Assembly: GCF_002865645.1 (NCBI RefSeq)
Contig: NW_020194589.1
Span: 356,812-420,811 of the forward strand
Direction: 5' to 3'
DNA from: Hyaloscypha bicolor E
Lineage: Eukaryota > Ascomycota > Leotiomycetes > Helotiales > Hyaloscyphaceae
Length of the DNA: 64,000 bases
Shown here: in pieces, positions 1-12,700 of the stretch
Layout of the letters: every line of letters begins with the position of its first letter
Numbering within the stretch: the stretch's first letter is position 1
The notes under the pieces: model-generated
The model's database searches: none
Told to the model about the DNA's origin: nothing
Seen by the model: the letters and a program-made list of their open reading frames with translations, nothing else
Translations under genes and position numbers: made by a program

Positions 1-273
1 TTAATCCGAAATATCATTTCTCCGATCAATTTCTCGAATAAATCTTCATTATCTCCATTTATCTTCATTATCTTTTAGGCAATGATGATCGAGAAATATT
101 AGGCCATGATTATCTTCATTAACTATCCATAGTTTTTCTTTATATTCATTATTAATCAAAATCAAAATTAATTAAGAGAATATTAATGATAAATCTTTAT
201 TATATATATTATTATTCTGGGCATAATTCCGGATCAGATCATCATTATATTCAGGATACACTCATTATTATAT
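1..273. other. AT-rich block without the RIP dinucleotide signature (segment A)
   Basis: AT-rich sequence that keeps many CA and TG dinucleotides (cat, tca, tgat), whereas the neighbouring transposon DNA has almost none. It ends where homology to the copia family begins, near position 274. No reading frame is visible. Composition resembles the block at 1810-2490, so the two may share an origin. Organellar DNA or an unrelated late insertion are both possible; neither is shown. Confidence 0.4.
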
Positions 274-1809
274 AGAGAAATAGTAAAGATATATATTAAA
301 ATATAGAAATATAATAGAACTAATAATAGTTTTAACTAAAAACTTACTATTTTCCTTAATATTTACTAATATATAAAGCTTTTATAAAAGGTATTAGTAA
401 GAGCTTTCCCTATTATATTAAAGGAACTAGTATAAGATTACTTTTATAATAACTAGCTCTTTTAATATATATATAAAGAGGCCTATATAAATATTTATAG
501 CTTTTTTAAGAGCCCTGGTTTCTAATATTAAAATTTAGATAAGTAGAATACTACTATAATAGTAATTATAATAGCTTAATATCCTAAAAAGATAATATTT
601 AAGATTATTTAGTTACTAATTAATAACCTATATAAGTTATAATATAGACTAGTATTTGCTTTATAAAATACTAAATTCCTATATAATAAGATTATTATCT
701 TTTATTAAAATATACTAGTATACTAATATATAGTCTCAGATTCTTTTTCTAATCTCGACTAACTTATTAATAAGCTTTAATTATTTATTACTACTTATAA
801 AAAGAAATAATAGATTAATACCGAGATTTTCTTTACTAATTAATAATACTATTCTCAAAATCCTCTAAACTATTACTCGTTCGGAAATTATTAATATAAA
901 CCCAGTTATAACTTTAGAACCTATAATAACTACTTTAAGTCCCGTAATTATAATAATTATACTCCGAAGTTATATTTTATATATAAGAAACCCGAATACT
1001 ACTTATAGAAGTATATATTAGAGAAATAAAAAACTAAGCAGGCTTAATTTAAGAATAAAAACGTTTAATAATTCAGATCCCAAAATACTTATAATTTTAA
1101 TAAATACTTTAGTAATACTTATATATAGTCTATTACCGAATTTTAAAAAAAAAGAATAATAAAAGTAATAAAAATAAACTAGTAGGTAATACTTTTAAAA
1201 TCTTACTAGTAGAAATAAATAAAGGAAAGAAATATTATTTTAATTTCTATTTTACTTCTATTAAGAGCTTCCTAGCCGCTCCTATAGCCCCCGCTCTTAC
1301 TATTCCTATAACTAATACCCTTATAAATAATCTTATATCTCTTTCCCTTATATACTAGATAATAAATAAAAACTATATTTTAGAGTCTATTAAATAAATA
1401 GAAAATACTTAAATATTTATAGTTAATAATATATAAAAATATAATATTTATTATTTTTATGGAATTATAATTAATACTAGAGTCTCTAGATTCTTAATTA
1501 CTAGTTCTAACTAATTTCAAGCTTTATAATAAACTAATAATAGTATCTAACTTAATAAAATTACTAAAGATTAAGTTAATATCTAGTTTAGTATTAAATC
1601 TATATCTTTTATTAGATTTATAATAGTAAGAATACTAATTAGGTAAATATAATTCTATATTATATTTATAAAAATTCTATTTCTATTTAGCTTAGCTAAT
1701 ATAGATAAGCTAGAGATTTACTTTAATAATCTTACTAATAATCTTATTATTTCTAATAAATGCTTTATACCTATAATATAATATTTTAAATACTTTTTCT
1801 TAATTTGAA

Positions 1810-2490
1810 CTTAATAGGCCCATTAAGCAATATAAAGACCATAATAAATATTATGAAATATATCTATGAATTCCCAAAGCATATAATTATAATATCGGAC
1901 GAATAATCTCATATAAAGCTTCGCAATGATTATCTATTTATTGATTTTATTATTATATCTATAATATTAAGCTGGAAATATTCTTTCGTCCTCAATATTT
2001 ATTTTCTTAAGCTTTTATTTTTGAAATATTTTATCATTCTTTTTCAAAAAAAAAAAAAAAAAAAAAAAAAATAATATACTCTTATAGCCTTAAATTCTCT
2101 TCAGATATTTATAATCATTATGATTTGATAAAGCCCATAAATCCCATAAAATATTAGATTATAGATCGAGTTTCCGAAGACTTAAAGATGATAATGGAAA
2201 AATTCATGATGATTAATGAATATTAATATTACTCATTAATTCTATACAGATAAATATCATAAAAATCTATTTCATGATATTTTTATCTCAATTTATTATT
2301 TTAATCTTAAACTTCGATTTTATAATTACCGGAATTTTAATATATATATATATTAAGAATAATGATTAAGAATATTAAAGGCCGATATTATTATTTCATT
2401 CATATAATTTAGCCTGGTATATATCATAAGTATATTAAGGCTATCTTAATATTTCGAATAAATATTTTTGCTAAATATTAGAATCAAGGA
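1810..2490. other. Foreign block replacing part of Cop1, with a 26-bp A tract (segment B)
   Basis: Homology to the copia family stops after 1809 and resumes near 2490. Between lie about 680 bp rich in CA/TG (atgattaatgaa, tcatgat, tttcattcat) and poor in the cta/tag words typical of RIP DNA here. An uninterrupted run of 26 A occurs at 2046-2071. No coding frame is seen. The exchange of about 900 bp of element for 680 bp of other DNA looks like end-joining repair with capture of a filler fragment, but this is inference. Confidence 0.5.
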
Positions 2491-4390
2491 TATAAAGGAA
2501 ATACTAGTTAATCTAGTAATTGGGATAAGCTATATAAGCTAGTAGTTATTAATAGAAAAGACTATATACTAGCTTTATTATATAGTAATACTATCTTTTA
2601 TTTAATCTCTATAAAGCCCTTTTATATAGGAAATATTAAGGTTATTACTAATAGCCTCGAACCTAAACCCGTTCCCGAATACTATAATAAGACTAAAAGT
2701 AATATAGGTATAATTCCTCTTACTATTCCCGCTATTTTACTAAAGTATAATAAAGAATATTTTTATAAAAACCCGGATTTTATAGTATTCTTATAAAATA
2801 ATAACCTATATAAGAACTTCTACTAAGTTAAAGTTACTAGCCTTTTAGAAAAGAATATATTTAAAGTTATTTCCAGATTTCAGATACTAAAGAAAATATA
2901 TATTTTTAATTCCCGGTTTATTAATAAGATTAAGAATAAGAATATAGAAAGAGATTTTAAGAAGTTGAGACTAGTTATCCAGGCTTATAATAATAGTAAG
3001 AAATATATAGTATTAATATAATTACCTATTATTTAATATATTAGCTAGAGAATTATTCTTAATATTATTACTATAATAATAAATACTATAGAGCTATATT
3101 TATATAATATCTCGTAAGCTTATATCTAATTAATAATCTTACTTAACTATAATTTTTATATTAATTTACTTTATAAGCTTACTAGAGAGCTAAATCTAAA
3201 TAATAATTTAGTTCTAAAGATTATAAAACTATTATATAATATACCGGAAGCTAGGAACTACTAGTTTAAAACTTACTATTTCTATTATATTAATAAGCTT
3301 TCTATAAAATAATTAACTTATAATTCTTGCCCTTTTTATAGCAAGTAACTCTTTGAAATTATTAGCCTTTAAACTAATAATATCCTATTTATTAGAACTA
3401 ATAATTTTGCAAAAATGAAGTAACTAAAGCTTTAAGAAACTAAGTTTTTAGCCAAGAAATATAAATGCCTTACTATTAATTATAATCTCAAGTTTAATAG
3501 AAGTATTATTTATATAAATACTATTAGAATTACTCTTATATAAGAATACTAGTATAAAAACCTCTAAACTATTTCTATAAAGAATACTACTATTATAAGT
3601 AATAGAAGTACTATTCGTTAAAATTTCTCTATTAAGAACTAATATATTACCTAATATACTAGAGAAGTATATATTATATTAGTCTATTAACCAGAAGCTT
3701 TATATAACTTATTAATTATTACTTAAGCTATTAAATTCTTAAAAACTAATATAAAGGCACTTAATAAGTATATTTAATAATAAATTAAGAATATTACTAA
3801 AGAATTAAGATTTATAAAGCTAGTAAAGAAGTTTTTATATTTAGTTATTTTTATAAATGCTTTATTTATAAATAATAGAAATCTTTTCTTCTAAATCGGA
3901 TATATTCTAGTTCTAGTAAATAGAACTAGATATACTAATATTATCTATTAGTTCTTTACTAAATACAAGAGAGTTACCAGAAGTATTCTAGCTTTAGAAC
4001 TTTATAGTATGGCTTACGGTTTTAATATAGGTGCTTTAGTTAAATCTATAATTAATAAAGTACTAGAAATAGAACTATTACTAGTTATTTATACGAATTC
4101 GAAGTTATTATACGAATGCTTTATTAAATTAGGTACTACTTAAGAGAAATAACTAATAATTAATATAATATATCTTTATTAGATATATAAATAACGAGAG
4201 ATTATAGAAGTTAAGTAAATTAAGGGAAAATCGAATTCTATTAATTCTATAACGAAATCAAAGCTATTAAATACCCTTAAGTGCCTTATTAATACGAATA
4301 TTATATAATTAGATATAGAGAAATAAGTTAAATATAAATAGAATAGGAAATAAATATATAAATAAGAGAATATATATAGAGATTTCCTTA

Positions 4391-4432
4391 GTATCTGGTA
4401 TCTGGGTATCTAGTATCTGAGTATCTAGTACT
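4391..4432. repeat. Minisatellite of GGTATCTG/AGTATCTG-like units in Cop1
   Basis: Several tandem near-copies of an 8-10 bp unit (gtatctggtatctgggtatctag) lie downstream of RNase H, followed by a partial duplicate of the ctaggccagattaagaa sequence that occurs again nearer the LTR. The minus-strand copy Cop4 has a related expansion at 52275-52380. Cop3 has one in a different place (36428-36550). Confidence 0.7.
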
Positions 4433-4653
4433 AGGCCAGATTAAGAAATATAAATATATAAGATAAGAAAATATTATAAGAAGGAAAGTTATATATAAAA
4501 GGCTATAGCCTTTAGTATATAATTAAAACCTTAAAAGTAATATAGATATATAGAGTATTTGGGGAATCTAGTATTAGGCCGGATTAGAGAATTTATATAT
4601 AATTAGAAAGAAGTATTATTTTCTATTTTTTGCGTTTTTTAAAGAGTTTCTAA

Positions 4654-4913
4654 TATTAGTATAGCTATAGTTATTAATAGTTATATAATATAAAGATAAC
4701 TAGAGGTAACGGGATATAAGTAATAACTATATAACCTTATATTATATTAGTAACTTGACTAGTAGCTAGTTCCTATTAGGCTTAGTAGATTTAGGACTTA
4801 TATATTAATACTATAATACTATAATTCCTACTTCTAAATAATAACTTTACTAACTTATATAAATAGTATTTTATAAATATATAATAATATTATATATTTC
4901 TAATAAACTAATA
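4654..4913 (+). repeat. 3' LTR of Cop1 (short U3 subtype, 260 bp)
   Basis: Begins tattagtatag and ends aaactaata, the RIP-mutated forms of TGTTGG...CCAACA-type LTR ends. It matches the Cop4 LTRs more closely than the Cop2 LTRs: the G-rich tandem region in U3 is short, giving 260 bp against 318 bp in Cop2. Confidence 0.85.
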
Positions 4914-4926
4914 ATTAAACTTTATA

Positions 4927-4963
4927 AATAAAAATAAAAATAAAAATAAAAATAAAAATAAAA
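4927..4963. repeat. (TAAAAA)n microsatellite
   Basis: About six tandem copies of TAAAAA just downstream of the Cop1 3' LTR, at the junction with the gypsy remnant that follows. Confidence 0.85.
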
Positions 4964-4969
4964 GCCTTT

Positions 4970-7900
4970 ATTTTTAGTATTTAATTATATAAATATAACC
5001 TATATATAATTTAAAAAGGCTATTTTTAAGATTTATAAAAAGCTTTTAAACCTTAAATTAAAATATATAAATAATTAAATCTGGCTAGTTTATAAATTAT
5101 AAGCTATATAGTTCTTATTATAAGTATAAGATCTAGAATCTAAAAAGTATAATTAGATTATTTCTATTTCAATAATTTAAAGCTAAAGAAAAAAGAGAAT
5201 TTTAAAAGAATCTTGAATTTAAATAATTATAAGCTATATATAGGCCTATATATTAGCTTAAACTCGGGATTATATATAATTATTAAATAATTATAAATAC
5301 TATATTTAAATATTAGATATCTTACTAGTTCTAGTCTAACTCTTACTAATATTATATATTATAATAATTATAATATTATTTTCTTTCTTAAAATAAACTT
5401 ATTCCCGTGCTTTAAAAGTCTTTATTAAATTCTTAAATTATAGATTATATATTAAAGGCCAGAAGTCTTTTATATATAATTTAAAGAATTTCCGTTTATA
5501 TTATATAGTTCTAATAATATATTATTCTTAATATAATATAATTAATAAAAGAGATTTTAGAATAGATCTAGCTATTCGGGATTTTTATTATAAAAGCTCT
5601 AAAAAGCTAGAATACTATTATTTAATAAAAATATAAAATATTATTCCGGATCTGGATTTTATTCTTTTTACTAGACGCGGTATTTTAACTTTTTATAAAA
5701 TAGCTTTATTACTAATATCTCTTGAATTTTATATTTTATTTTCTTATTTTATAGTTCTAATAATAAAGGCTCTGGATTTACTTATCTAGAAAAGAAGTTA
5801 CCTGAATTTTCATATAGTTTTTTTTATATAAAATACCGAATATATTTTTATTAATTCTAGTAATTTAAATCTAAAGAAATATCTTATTTATTCCAGAATT
5901 TCATATAGTTCTTTTATTTAGTAAGCTAGCTTATAGCTTAAATAATTATTTCTCTAGTATTTAGTAGTAATTTATATTTTATTTCTTATTCTAAAATTTA
6001 CTAGTTAATAGTATTTATTAGTTTAAATAATATAATATTTTTATATTTATATTATATTCTTTTATATCTTTTATTATACTTTATAGAGCTATATTATTAG
6101 AGCCTTTATTTTTTATCTATTTAGCTTTTTATTTAGAATATCCGATTATATTTGGGTTTTCTAATTAAATAATATCTATAATTTATAGTTTTTCTTTATA
6201 AGAAATAGGAACTAGCCTATAATTTTATAAACTAGAGCTATTTGCTAGTAATTAATTAATATTATCTATTTATTCTAATTATTCTAGTAATAGTTTATAT
6301 AGGAATATAACTATTAATTAAAGTACTAGTTAATAATCTCTATTTAGCTATTAATTTAGAAATAATTAATAATTAATAACTTGAACTTAATATATATACT
6401 TATAAAACTCGCTTTAGAAATCTAATATAAACTAGAACTTTTAATTAAATATTATAGTTTCCGGAATTCCAATTTAATAGATTATATAAATAAGAAAAAG
6501 AAATACTAATTCTTTAGTTATAACTATATCTCAAATAGAAATTATAATAGGGTATTTATTTAGGTAATTAATAAAAATTACTACTATATTATTTTTATTT
6601 TTATTTTTTGAATATTTCTTGAAATTTATTAATATATATTACTAGAGATAATTAGGAACTAGTAATAAATATAAGAGATCTGGCTTCTTATTTCTAGAAA
6701 TATAAAATTATTAGTAAATATAATAGTTATTTCTATACTAATTAATATCTGTTTCCTGGCCTGGCTAGTAATAATAGGTCTAAAGAAGCTATTAAAGCTT
6801 AGCTTTTTTTGTTTTAAATATTCTATTAGAGGCTATATATATATCTTTTAAATAAAAGTAGTATATAAAGATATCTCGGGTATTATTATATTATTAAATA
6901 TAAATAGTTTACTATATTATAAAAAAAGACTACTTTATAATATCTAAATATTTTCCTTCTTATTTCTCGCCTTATTTTATAGCTTTTCTAGCTCTAGTAA
7001 TTCTCGGTTTTTGCTTAATAGCTTATTTATAAGCTAGATATTATTATATTAGATTTCTTTCTAAACCGGGTTTATTAAAGCCTTAATTAGAGCTAACTCT
7101 AGAGATCCTATATAATAATATTATTAATCTTTTATTATAAGAAGAAAATTTGGGTCTAATAGGCTACTATTATCTTATTCTAGATAATTATATTCTTATA
7201 TTTTCTATTTAGAATATCTGCTTATTTATTTAACTTATTTATCTAATATATAAATTTGAAATAATAATAGAAAAGATATTTTACTTAATAAGTTTATTTT
7301 GCTAAAAGCTTTTTTATAATTATAAAGTACTCGAGAGCTTAGTAATCTAAATAGATTATAAAGAGTGCCTTCTATAGGTTTTCTAGCTCTACTTATTATT
7401 TAGTTAAAAAGAGAATAATAGCAAATATTTCTTTATTATAAATATTATAATTTAGTTCTATTAATTATATAGTTTTAGAGAAGAATATTACTAGATACTA
7501 GAATTCTATCTAGGGATCTTATTATAAAAAAATACCGGCTATAACTTTATTTAATATATCTGTTTTTATTATAATAAAAAGATTCGAGTTATAGTAATAT
7601 AAAATTAGTACCGAGAATATAGTTTGCTTTAGTTTAATAAAACCTTCTTAATACTAATTTATTTATTTAAATAGAATTTCCTTATATATTAGAACTATTA
7701 GGAACTTTATTATATAGCTATATTCTATAATAAAATACTAATAAAAATTATAAAAGCCTAGAAAGCCTTATATTTCCTTAATTATTATTAGTAATTACTA
7801 GTTTTTAATAATTACTATTTTATCTAAATCTATTTTAATACTTTTAATAGAAATAATGAAGTCTAGATATTTTATATAAATAATCTTAAACTTTAATTTC

Positions 7901-8930
7901 TTAATATTTACTTAGAGGCTAGTATCTTATAGTTACTAAAGGATCTTTTATATATAGTCTTTATATTTTAGGGAATTATTTAAGTTAATTAGAGTATTAT
8001 TTAAATAAGTTATATAAAAGATATTAAGATAATTAAAAAGAATATTATTTATATATCTCTAATATATAATAGGGCTATTAGCTAGGCCTTTCTAGAGAAC
8101 TTTATATTTATAGGCCTTATATTTTATATAAAATATTATAAGTTCTAATTTTGGATTTATCTGAATTTAATAGAATATTTACTAAATATCTAGCTTTATA
8201 TAAATTTTGGCTTAAGCTAGCTATATACCAGTCTTATAAATAAGAGAAAGAAAATAATAATTCTTCTATATTAAGTTATTTAGCTTATAATAGTTAATAT
8301 AGAATTAGAGAGCTTTATTAGCCTTTTTTATAAAGAGAATCAGAAATGCAAAAGGGAACTAGCTTGGCTTAATAAAGCCCTATTAGAGATTCTTTTTAAA
8401 GAAATACTTAATCTCTTATAGCTTATAGATTAACTATTAATAAAGCAGGAAATATCCTAGACTCTCTGGGCCTTTAGGATTATTAATCTAAATCTTATAG
8501 TTATATAGTTAATATAAGAGTAAAATATTTAATACTTTCTTTATAAAGATATCTGTAAAATCCTTAAACTTCTCTAGTAAGACTCTTGCTAGTTACTATA
8601 GCTCTGTCTTTTCTGGCTATTACTTGCCCGGAATAAACTTGTCCTTTTGCCATAATTCTAGCTCTTTATTAATCTCGAAAAACGATATTATAAAGAAAAG
8701 ATTCTTCTTATTCCGTAGGTTTATCTAGAAAGCGGCAGGCGAGATGCCTGTAATATTAACCATAGGCCTCGACTAGATCTTATGGCTTTCCTTTGGACGG
8801 CATGGTTTTGATATCCCTGTCTCCGGCTTGGAAGAAACTTCTATATTTCCCAAGGCTATTTGCATTTCTCTATAGTATCGAGCTTGATCTTTTCGCTACG
8901 TACAGCTTCCTGAGCCCGGCTCAGGAAGAG
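4970..8930 (-). mobile_element. Ty3/gypsy retrotransposon remnant Gyp3, RIP-degraded
   Basis: Reading the minus strand leftward from about 8090, a gypsy reverse transcriptase is recognisable despite stops. There is a GLANSPIIY-RYINN segment at about 8087-8040, a YLNNTLI box at about 8008-7988 where YLDD is expected, and later a K-YLDFIIS box near 7875-7850. A connection/RNase H region follows at about 7600-7300 (FSKTI, LNYNIYNKEIFAII). Integrase would lie at about 7.0-5.5 kb but I could not pick out its catalytic residues. Catalytic Asp codons are changed to Asn, as RIP predicts. LTRs were not identified, so both ends are approximate. Confidence 0.65.
8906..8928. repeat. 23-bp near-perfect palindrome
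   Basis: cttcctgagcc and ggctcaggaag face each other around one central base. It sits at the edge of the less AT-rich patch that contains the MITE. It could form a short hairpin; function unknown. Confidence 0.7.
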
Positions 8931-9080
8931 AATGAGGGGGTTTCCTCTTTATAATCTGAGGTCTCTAGGACTTATCTATAGCTATAGCTTTATCCCTTCT
9001 GTCTGCATCTTCTTGGTACTGGTCGCTTTTCCCGGGTTCCCAGTTTTTGTGCGTCTGAGATTAAGCGACACGCCACTGCT

Positions 9081-9311
9081 TAGAAGGTATCACCCACCAA
9101 CCGCCCAAACCCTCTTTCCGCTCAATTTGGATTTTGGAGACCTTAACGCCACAAAATCGAAAATTAATATGATATTCGCAATATTTCGAGTATTCTCTAT
9201 AATCTAGCAAATTTTTAGAATTTTCCAAAGACTTTGAAAAATCGAGAAAATTTTGGTGGGGTAGGCGTGAGCGGAAAGAGGGTTTGGGCGGTTGGTGGGT
9301 GATCCCTTCTA
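9081..9311. mobile_element. MITE-like element with 42-bp terminal inverted repeats and TA target duplication
   Basis: The arm at 9083-9124 and the reverse complement of 9268-9309 agree at 41 of 42 positions (starting GAAGG, ending CCGCTCA). Both ends are flanked by TA (9081-9082 and 9310-9311), the target duplicated by Tc1/mariner/pogo-type transposases. The interior is about 140 bp, AT-rich and non-coding. The arms retain CpA and TpG, so the copy has not been heavily mutated. The source transposase is not in this window. Confidence 0.8.
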
Positions 9312-9660
9312 GCGAGGCCACATAGCTGAAACCGATTAGTGCTCTGAGATTACATGGTGCTCCGGTGCCCTAGTAAGCTGGTCTAGACCCCAGGCTGAAT
9401 GCGTAACGAGGGCCTGAGCTGGCAAGTCGACTCTAAGTCCAAGCAAGGTTATAGTTAACTATATGAGTACCGGAGAGCTCCCTTGAAAGCAAAGCGCCTG
9501 AGTCCCGTAGCGGCTCGGGGACAAGCCTAGCTAGAAGGGGGAGGTAATATTACAGTATATATCACGTGTGCGGCTAGTTACGTAATGCGCACTGTGCTCT
9601 TATATAGTAGAATAGCTAATAAGGCTTCTAACCTTATTATTGAACCTTATTATTCTATCA
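9312..9660. other. Less-mutated patch; possible short LTR at 9545-9660
   Basis: No credible gene. A purine-rich run (agaagggggagg, about 9533-9544) is followed by taatattacag and, 116 bp later, ttattctatca. If the first bases were TGATA before RIP they would pair with terminal TATCA, as LTR ends do, with the purine run acting as a polypurine tract. There is a TATA-like tcttatatag inside. No second LTR or duplication was found, so this is a weak call. Confidence 0.3.
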
Positions 9661-9781
9661 CGAGTCGCTTAGACTAATAGATACATATATAGGGAAATAG
9701 CTATATCTTTTAATCTATTTACTTATATAATAAAGCTATTTCCCTATATATGTATTTATTAGTCTAAGTAACTCGTAATAG
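9655..9781. repeat. Long inverted repeat: 50-bp arms, 27-bp spacer
   Basis: 9655-9704 and the reverse complement of 9732-9781 match over 50 bp with only a few differences, most of them C/T or G/A changes as RIP would leave. The arms carry gactaatagatacatatatagggaaatagct. It could be the head-to-head ends of a small DNA transposon or a hairpin-forming foldback element. It lies directly beside the possible LTR end at 9660. Confidence 0.7.
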
Positions 9782-12700
9782 CTCTTAAATAATCTCTAGC
9801 TATTACGGGTTTATTATAAAAGTAATAAAGAAAATAGGCTTTTTAAAATAATAAATAATAACTATTAAATCTTAGAAAAACTATTATATAAATTAATTTC
9901 TATTCATAAAAAAATAAAAGAATAAATTACTAATTTAGATTAGTTACTAAAATATTTTTATAAATAAAGATATTTATTAAATTATTATATATATTTATAT
10001 AAATCTTATTTTAATATTATAATACACATATTAATAGCAAGCGTCTAGCTGGATTTAGTAGCCTAATTAGGCTAGTACTTATATGGGATCACATTCCCTA
10101 ATTGGGACTAGTACTTCCGTATATCCAGCAGAATACTAGATTCTATATATAAAGGCATGTAAGCTTGGGAAATAGGCATTAATTAGTTTCTTAATAAGAA
10201 CTAGTTCTTGGAATTAGTTATACTTCCACGCTTCACTCTATACTTTACCCTATATTTCACTCCTTTACCTTAACTACTTGTATAGTACCCTGCTATTATA
10301 TGCCTCACAAATATAAATAGAACTAATTAAAAACTATAGCCTTATAAGTAATAAAGGCATTTATAATATATTATTAAAATAGCTAATAAGCCTAAAAAAG
10401 AAAAAATATCTTATAATTATAGATATATAAATAGAACTAGTAAAAGGGCTACTATTTTAAATAAATTTATTAATAAATATAATAAGTATCTTATAAAACT
10501 ATTTTATAATATTATTTATATTTATTATATAAAAAATATATATATCATATAAATAATAGCTATTAAATAAAATTATAGATTTTAATAGCCGGATTTACGA
10601 ATTATAAAAAGAATATTATACTAATTCTTATTTATAAACTTGTCCGGAAAAATACTTACTAGTTTTATAATAATAATCTATTATAGACTAAAAAATAAAA
10701 TATATTTATAAATTAAAGAAAATCCGAAAGCAATTTATTTAGCTAGCTAATTACTTCCGGGCTATCTTATAAATTTATATAAAGAAATTATTATTATTTA
10801 TAAATATCTTATAAAAGCTATATAAAATAATATAATTAAATTATAAATAATATTAGAACTAGAAATTAGTTATATAGTCTAAATTATAAGAAAATAACTA
10901 AATAAAGGCCAGAATTTATTATAAGTCTAGCTCTAAGAGTTCTTATTATATAGTACTAGTCACGTGGTGCCACTTCACGTGACTTAGTATATAGCTAATA
11001 CTTTTAGCCAGATATATAACCTTTAACTTAATTTAAGCTTTTTATTACTATTATAATATTATTTTATTATAATAGTTCTTAATAATAAAATAGCTTTCTA
11101 TAGATCTAAAAATAATAAAAACTATAAAAAAGATTAGTATATATATTTTTAATATAATTTATAAATATAAAAGCAAATATAGAATTATATATTCTTATAT
11201 TTTAATAAAAGGTATAGGCTTATAAATTATTTCCTTTAAAAAGTATTTATAAAAAAGGCAGAGATATTTATAACTTATTTAATATTATATTTTTCTTTTT
11301 ATAATAGAGTTCAAATTACTAATTTATATTTATAATTATCTTTAATATCTAGTATTTTATTATATAATACTTATATGTAGTATTTATTAGGCTAAGGTTA
11401 TAAGCGGACTGGTTCCGGAATTATAAATAAAAGCTAATAGATAAAATAGAAAAAGAAGAAAGAAAAGATAATAGTAGAAAAGTAGTTTTTATTAGCTAGT
11501 TATAGATTATATTTAATTTATTATAAGTTTAATAAATTCGGTTTTAAGATTAAGAATTATTCTTATTTATAAGAAGTAATATAGGTCTAATATAGGTTTA
11601 TTAAGAGATATTCGAATTAATATCTATAAGAGAAAAGTACCTTATAGCTCTTTTGGTCTAAAGAAGATTAATAATTAAATATATAAGTTAGGAAATATAA
11701 GAGAAAAGAGATCTTATATTATAAATATATCTTATATAAATTTCCTTTAAAATCCAGGAGAAATCCCCTATATTAAAAGTACTATTTATAACCGTAATAA
11801 TAGTACAATAGGAAAGAATTTATATTTATATAATTATAGGCTAAATAAAAGGCTAAGAGATATATAGAATATAGTAAAGAGCTTTAGTATTTCCGGAGCA
11901 AGTAATATATAGAGGCTTGGGCTCAAGTTTTAATATTCTTTATATAACCCGTTTTTAATAAGTAGTTCAAATATATAGTATTGTTATATAGACGAGTTTG
12001 GGGCCGCTTAGTAATAATTTTGCCCTAAACTCGTCCCGAGTAAATGAAATTTTATAAAGGGCTATTATAGCCACATCCGGGCTTGCAAGCTCGCCTGCTA
12101 TAACATTAAACCATACTAGAAGTTTTAGTATTCCCGTACAAACCCCATTACGTAACAGCGTCCGTTTTCTCCGGAAAATAGCGTTAATATAAGAGAGGAA
12201 AGCTAGACTTGAAATCTAGTTCTCGGATTTAGCTTGTATTCGGAAACTTCTATCCAGGGCCTCGCTTATAAGCGAGCCTCACTAAAATTTATTAGGGATT
12301 CTTTACTTAAATTGCCGCACTGAGACTAGTTTAGATTGAAATCCGAAGCTAGCTAGCTTATTAAAGAGGTCTATTTAAGTAGTATATTTATACTACTTCG
12401 AATTCTCTTATAAGTTAAGTAGTTAAAAAGTTATTTATAAAAGAGTAATTCTAAGAAAGAAAGAATAAATTAATTCTAAATCGATTTTATAATTTCAATA
12501 TTAATATTATATTAATATAGTAACATATAACTAGCTTTAAAACTCCATTTTTAGCGAGAATACAAAAACCTGTCTAATATAAAATCATAATTCTATAATC
12601 CTTTAGCTATAATACTAAATATTATCTAAATTATAAAAGCTCTTAAAATATTATAGTTTGGCTATTATAATTAATTTGAGCCTAATAGCTCTACTTTTAA

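Larger units (their letters stand above)
274..4913 (+). mobile_element. Ty1/copia retrotransposon Cop1, 5'-truncated and interrupted, RIP-degraded
   Basis: From about 274 this stretch aligns by eye with the complete copies at 21374 and 35643. In order it covers the end of gag, the zinc-knuckle region, protease and the start of integrase, then, after a foreign block at 1810-2490, reverse transcriptase, RNase H and a 3' LTR (4654-4913). The 5' LTR and first part of gag are missing. About 900 bp of integrase (the counterpart of about 24477-25371 in Cop2) is absent at the foreign block. The RNase H region is recognisable near 3990-4150 (ELYSMAYGFN, then a IYTNSKLLYE-like stretch). All frames are crowded with stop codons, so no protein can be made. 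Confidence 0.85.

Noticed and set aside
8932..9321. Two overlapping opposite-strand reading frames (91 and 86 codons)
   Set aside because: They run through the MITE inverted arms, which give mirror-image peptides on both strands; no start context, no family likeness.
10310..10930. Pogo/Fot1-like transposase reading MPHKYK...
   Set aside because: After the first residues the frame shows no transposase motif that I could defend; too mutated to assign.
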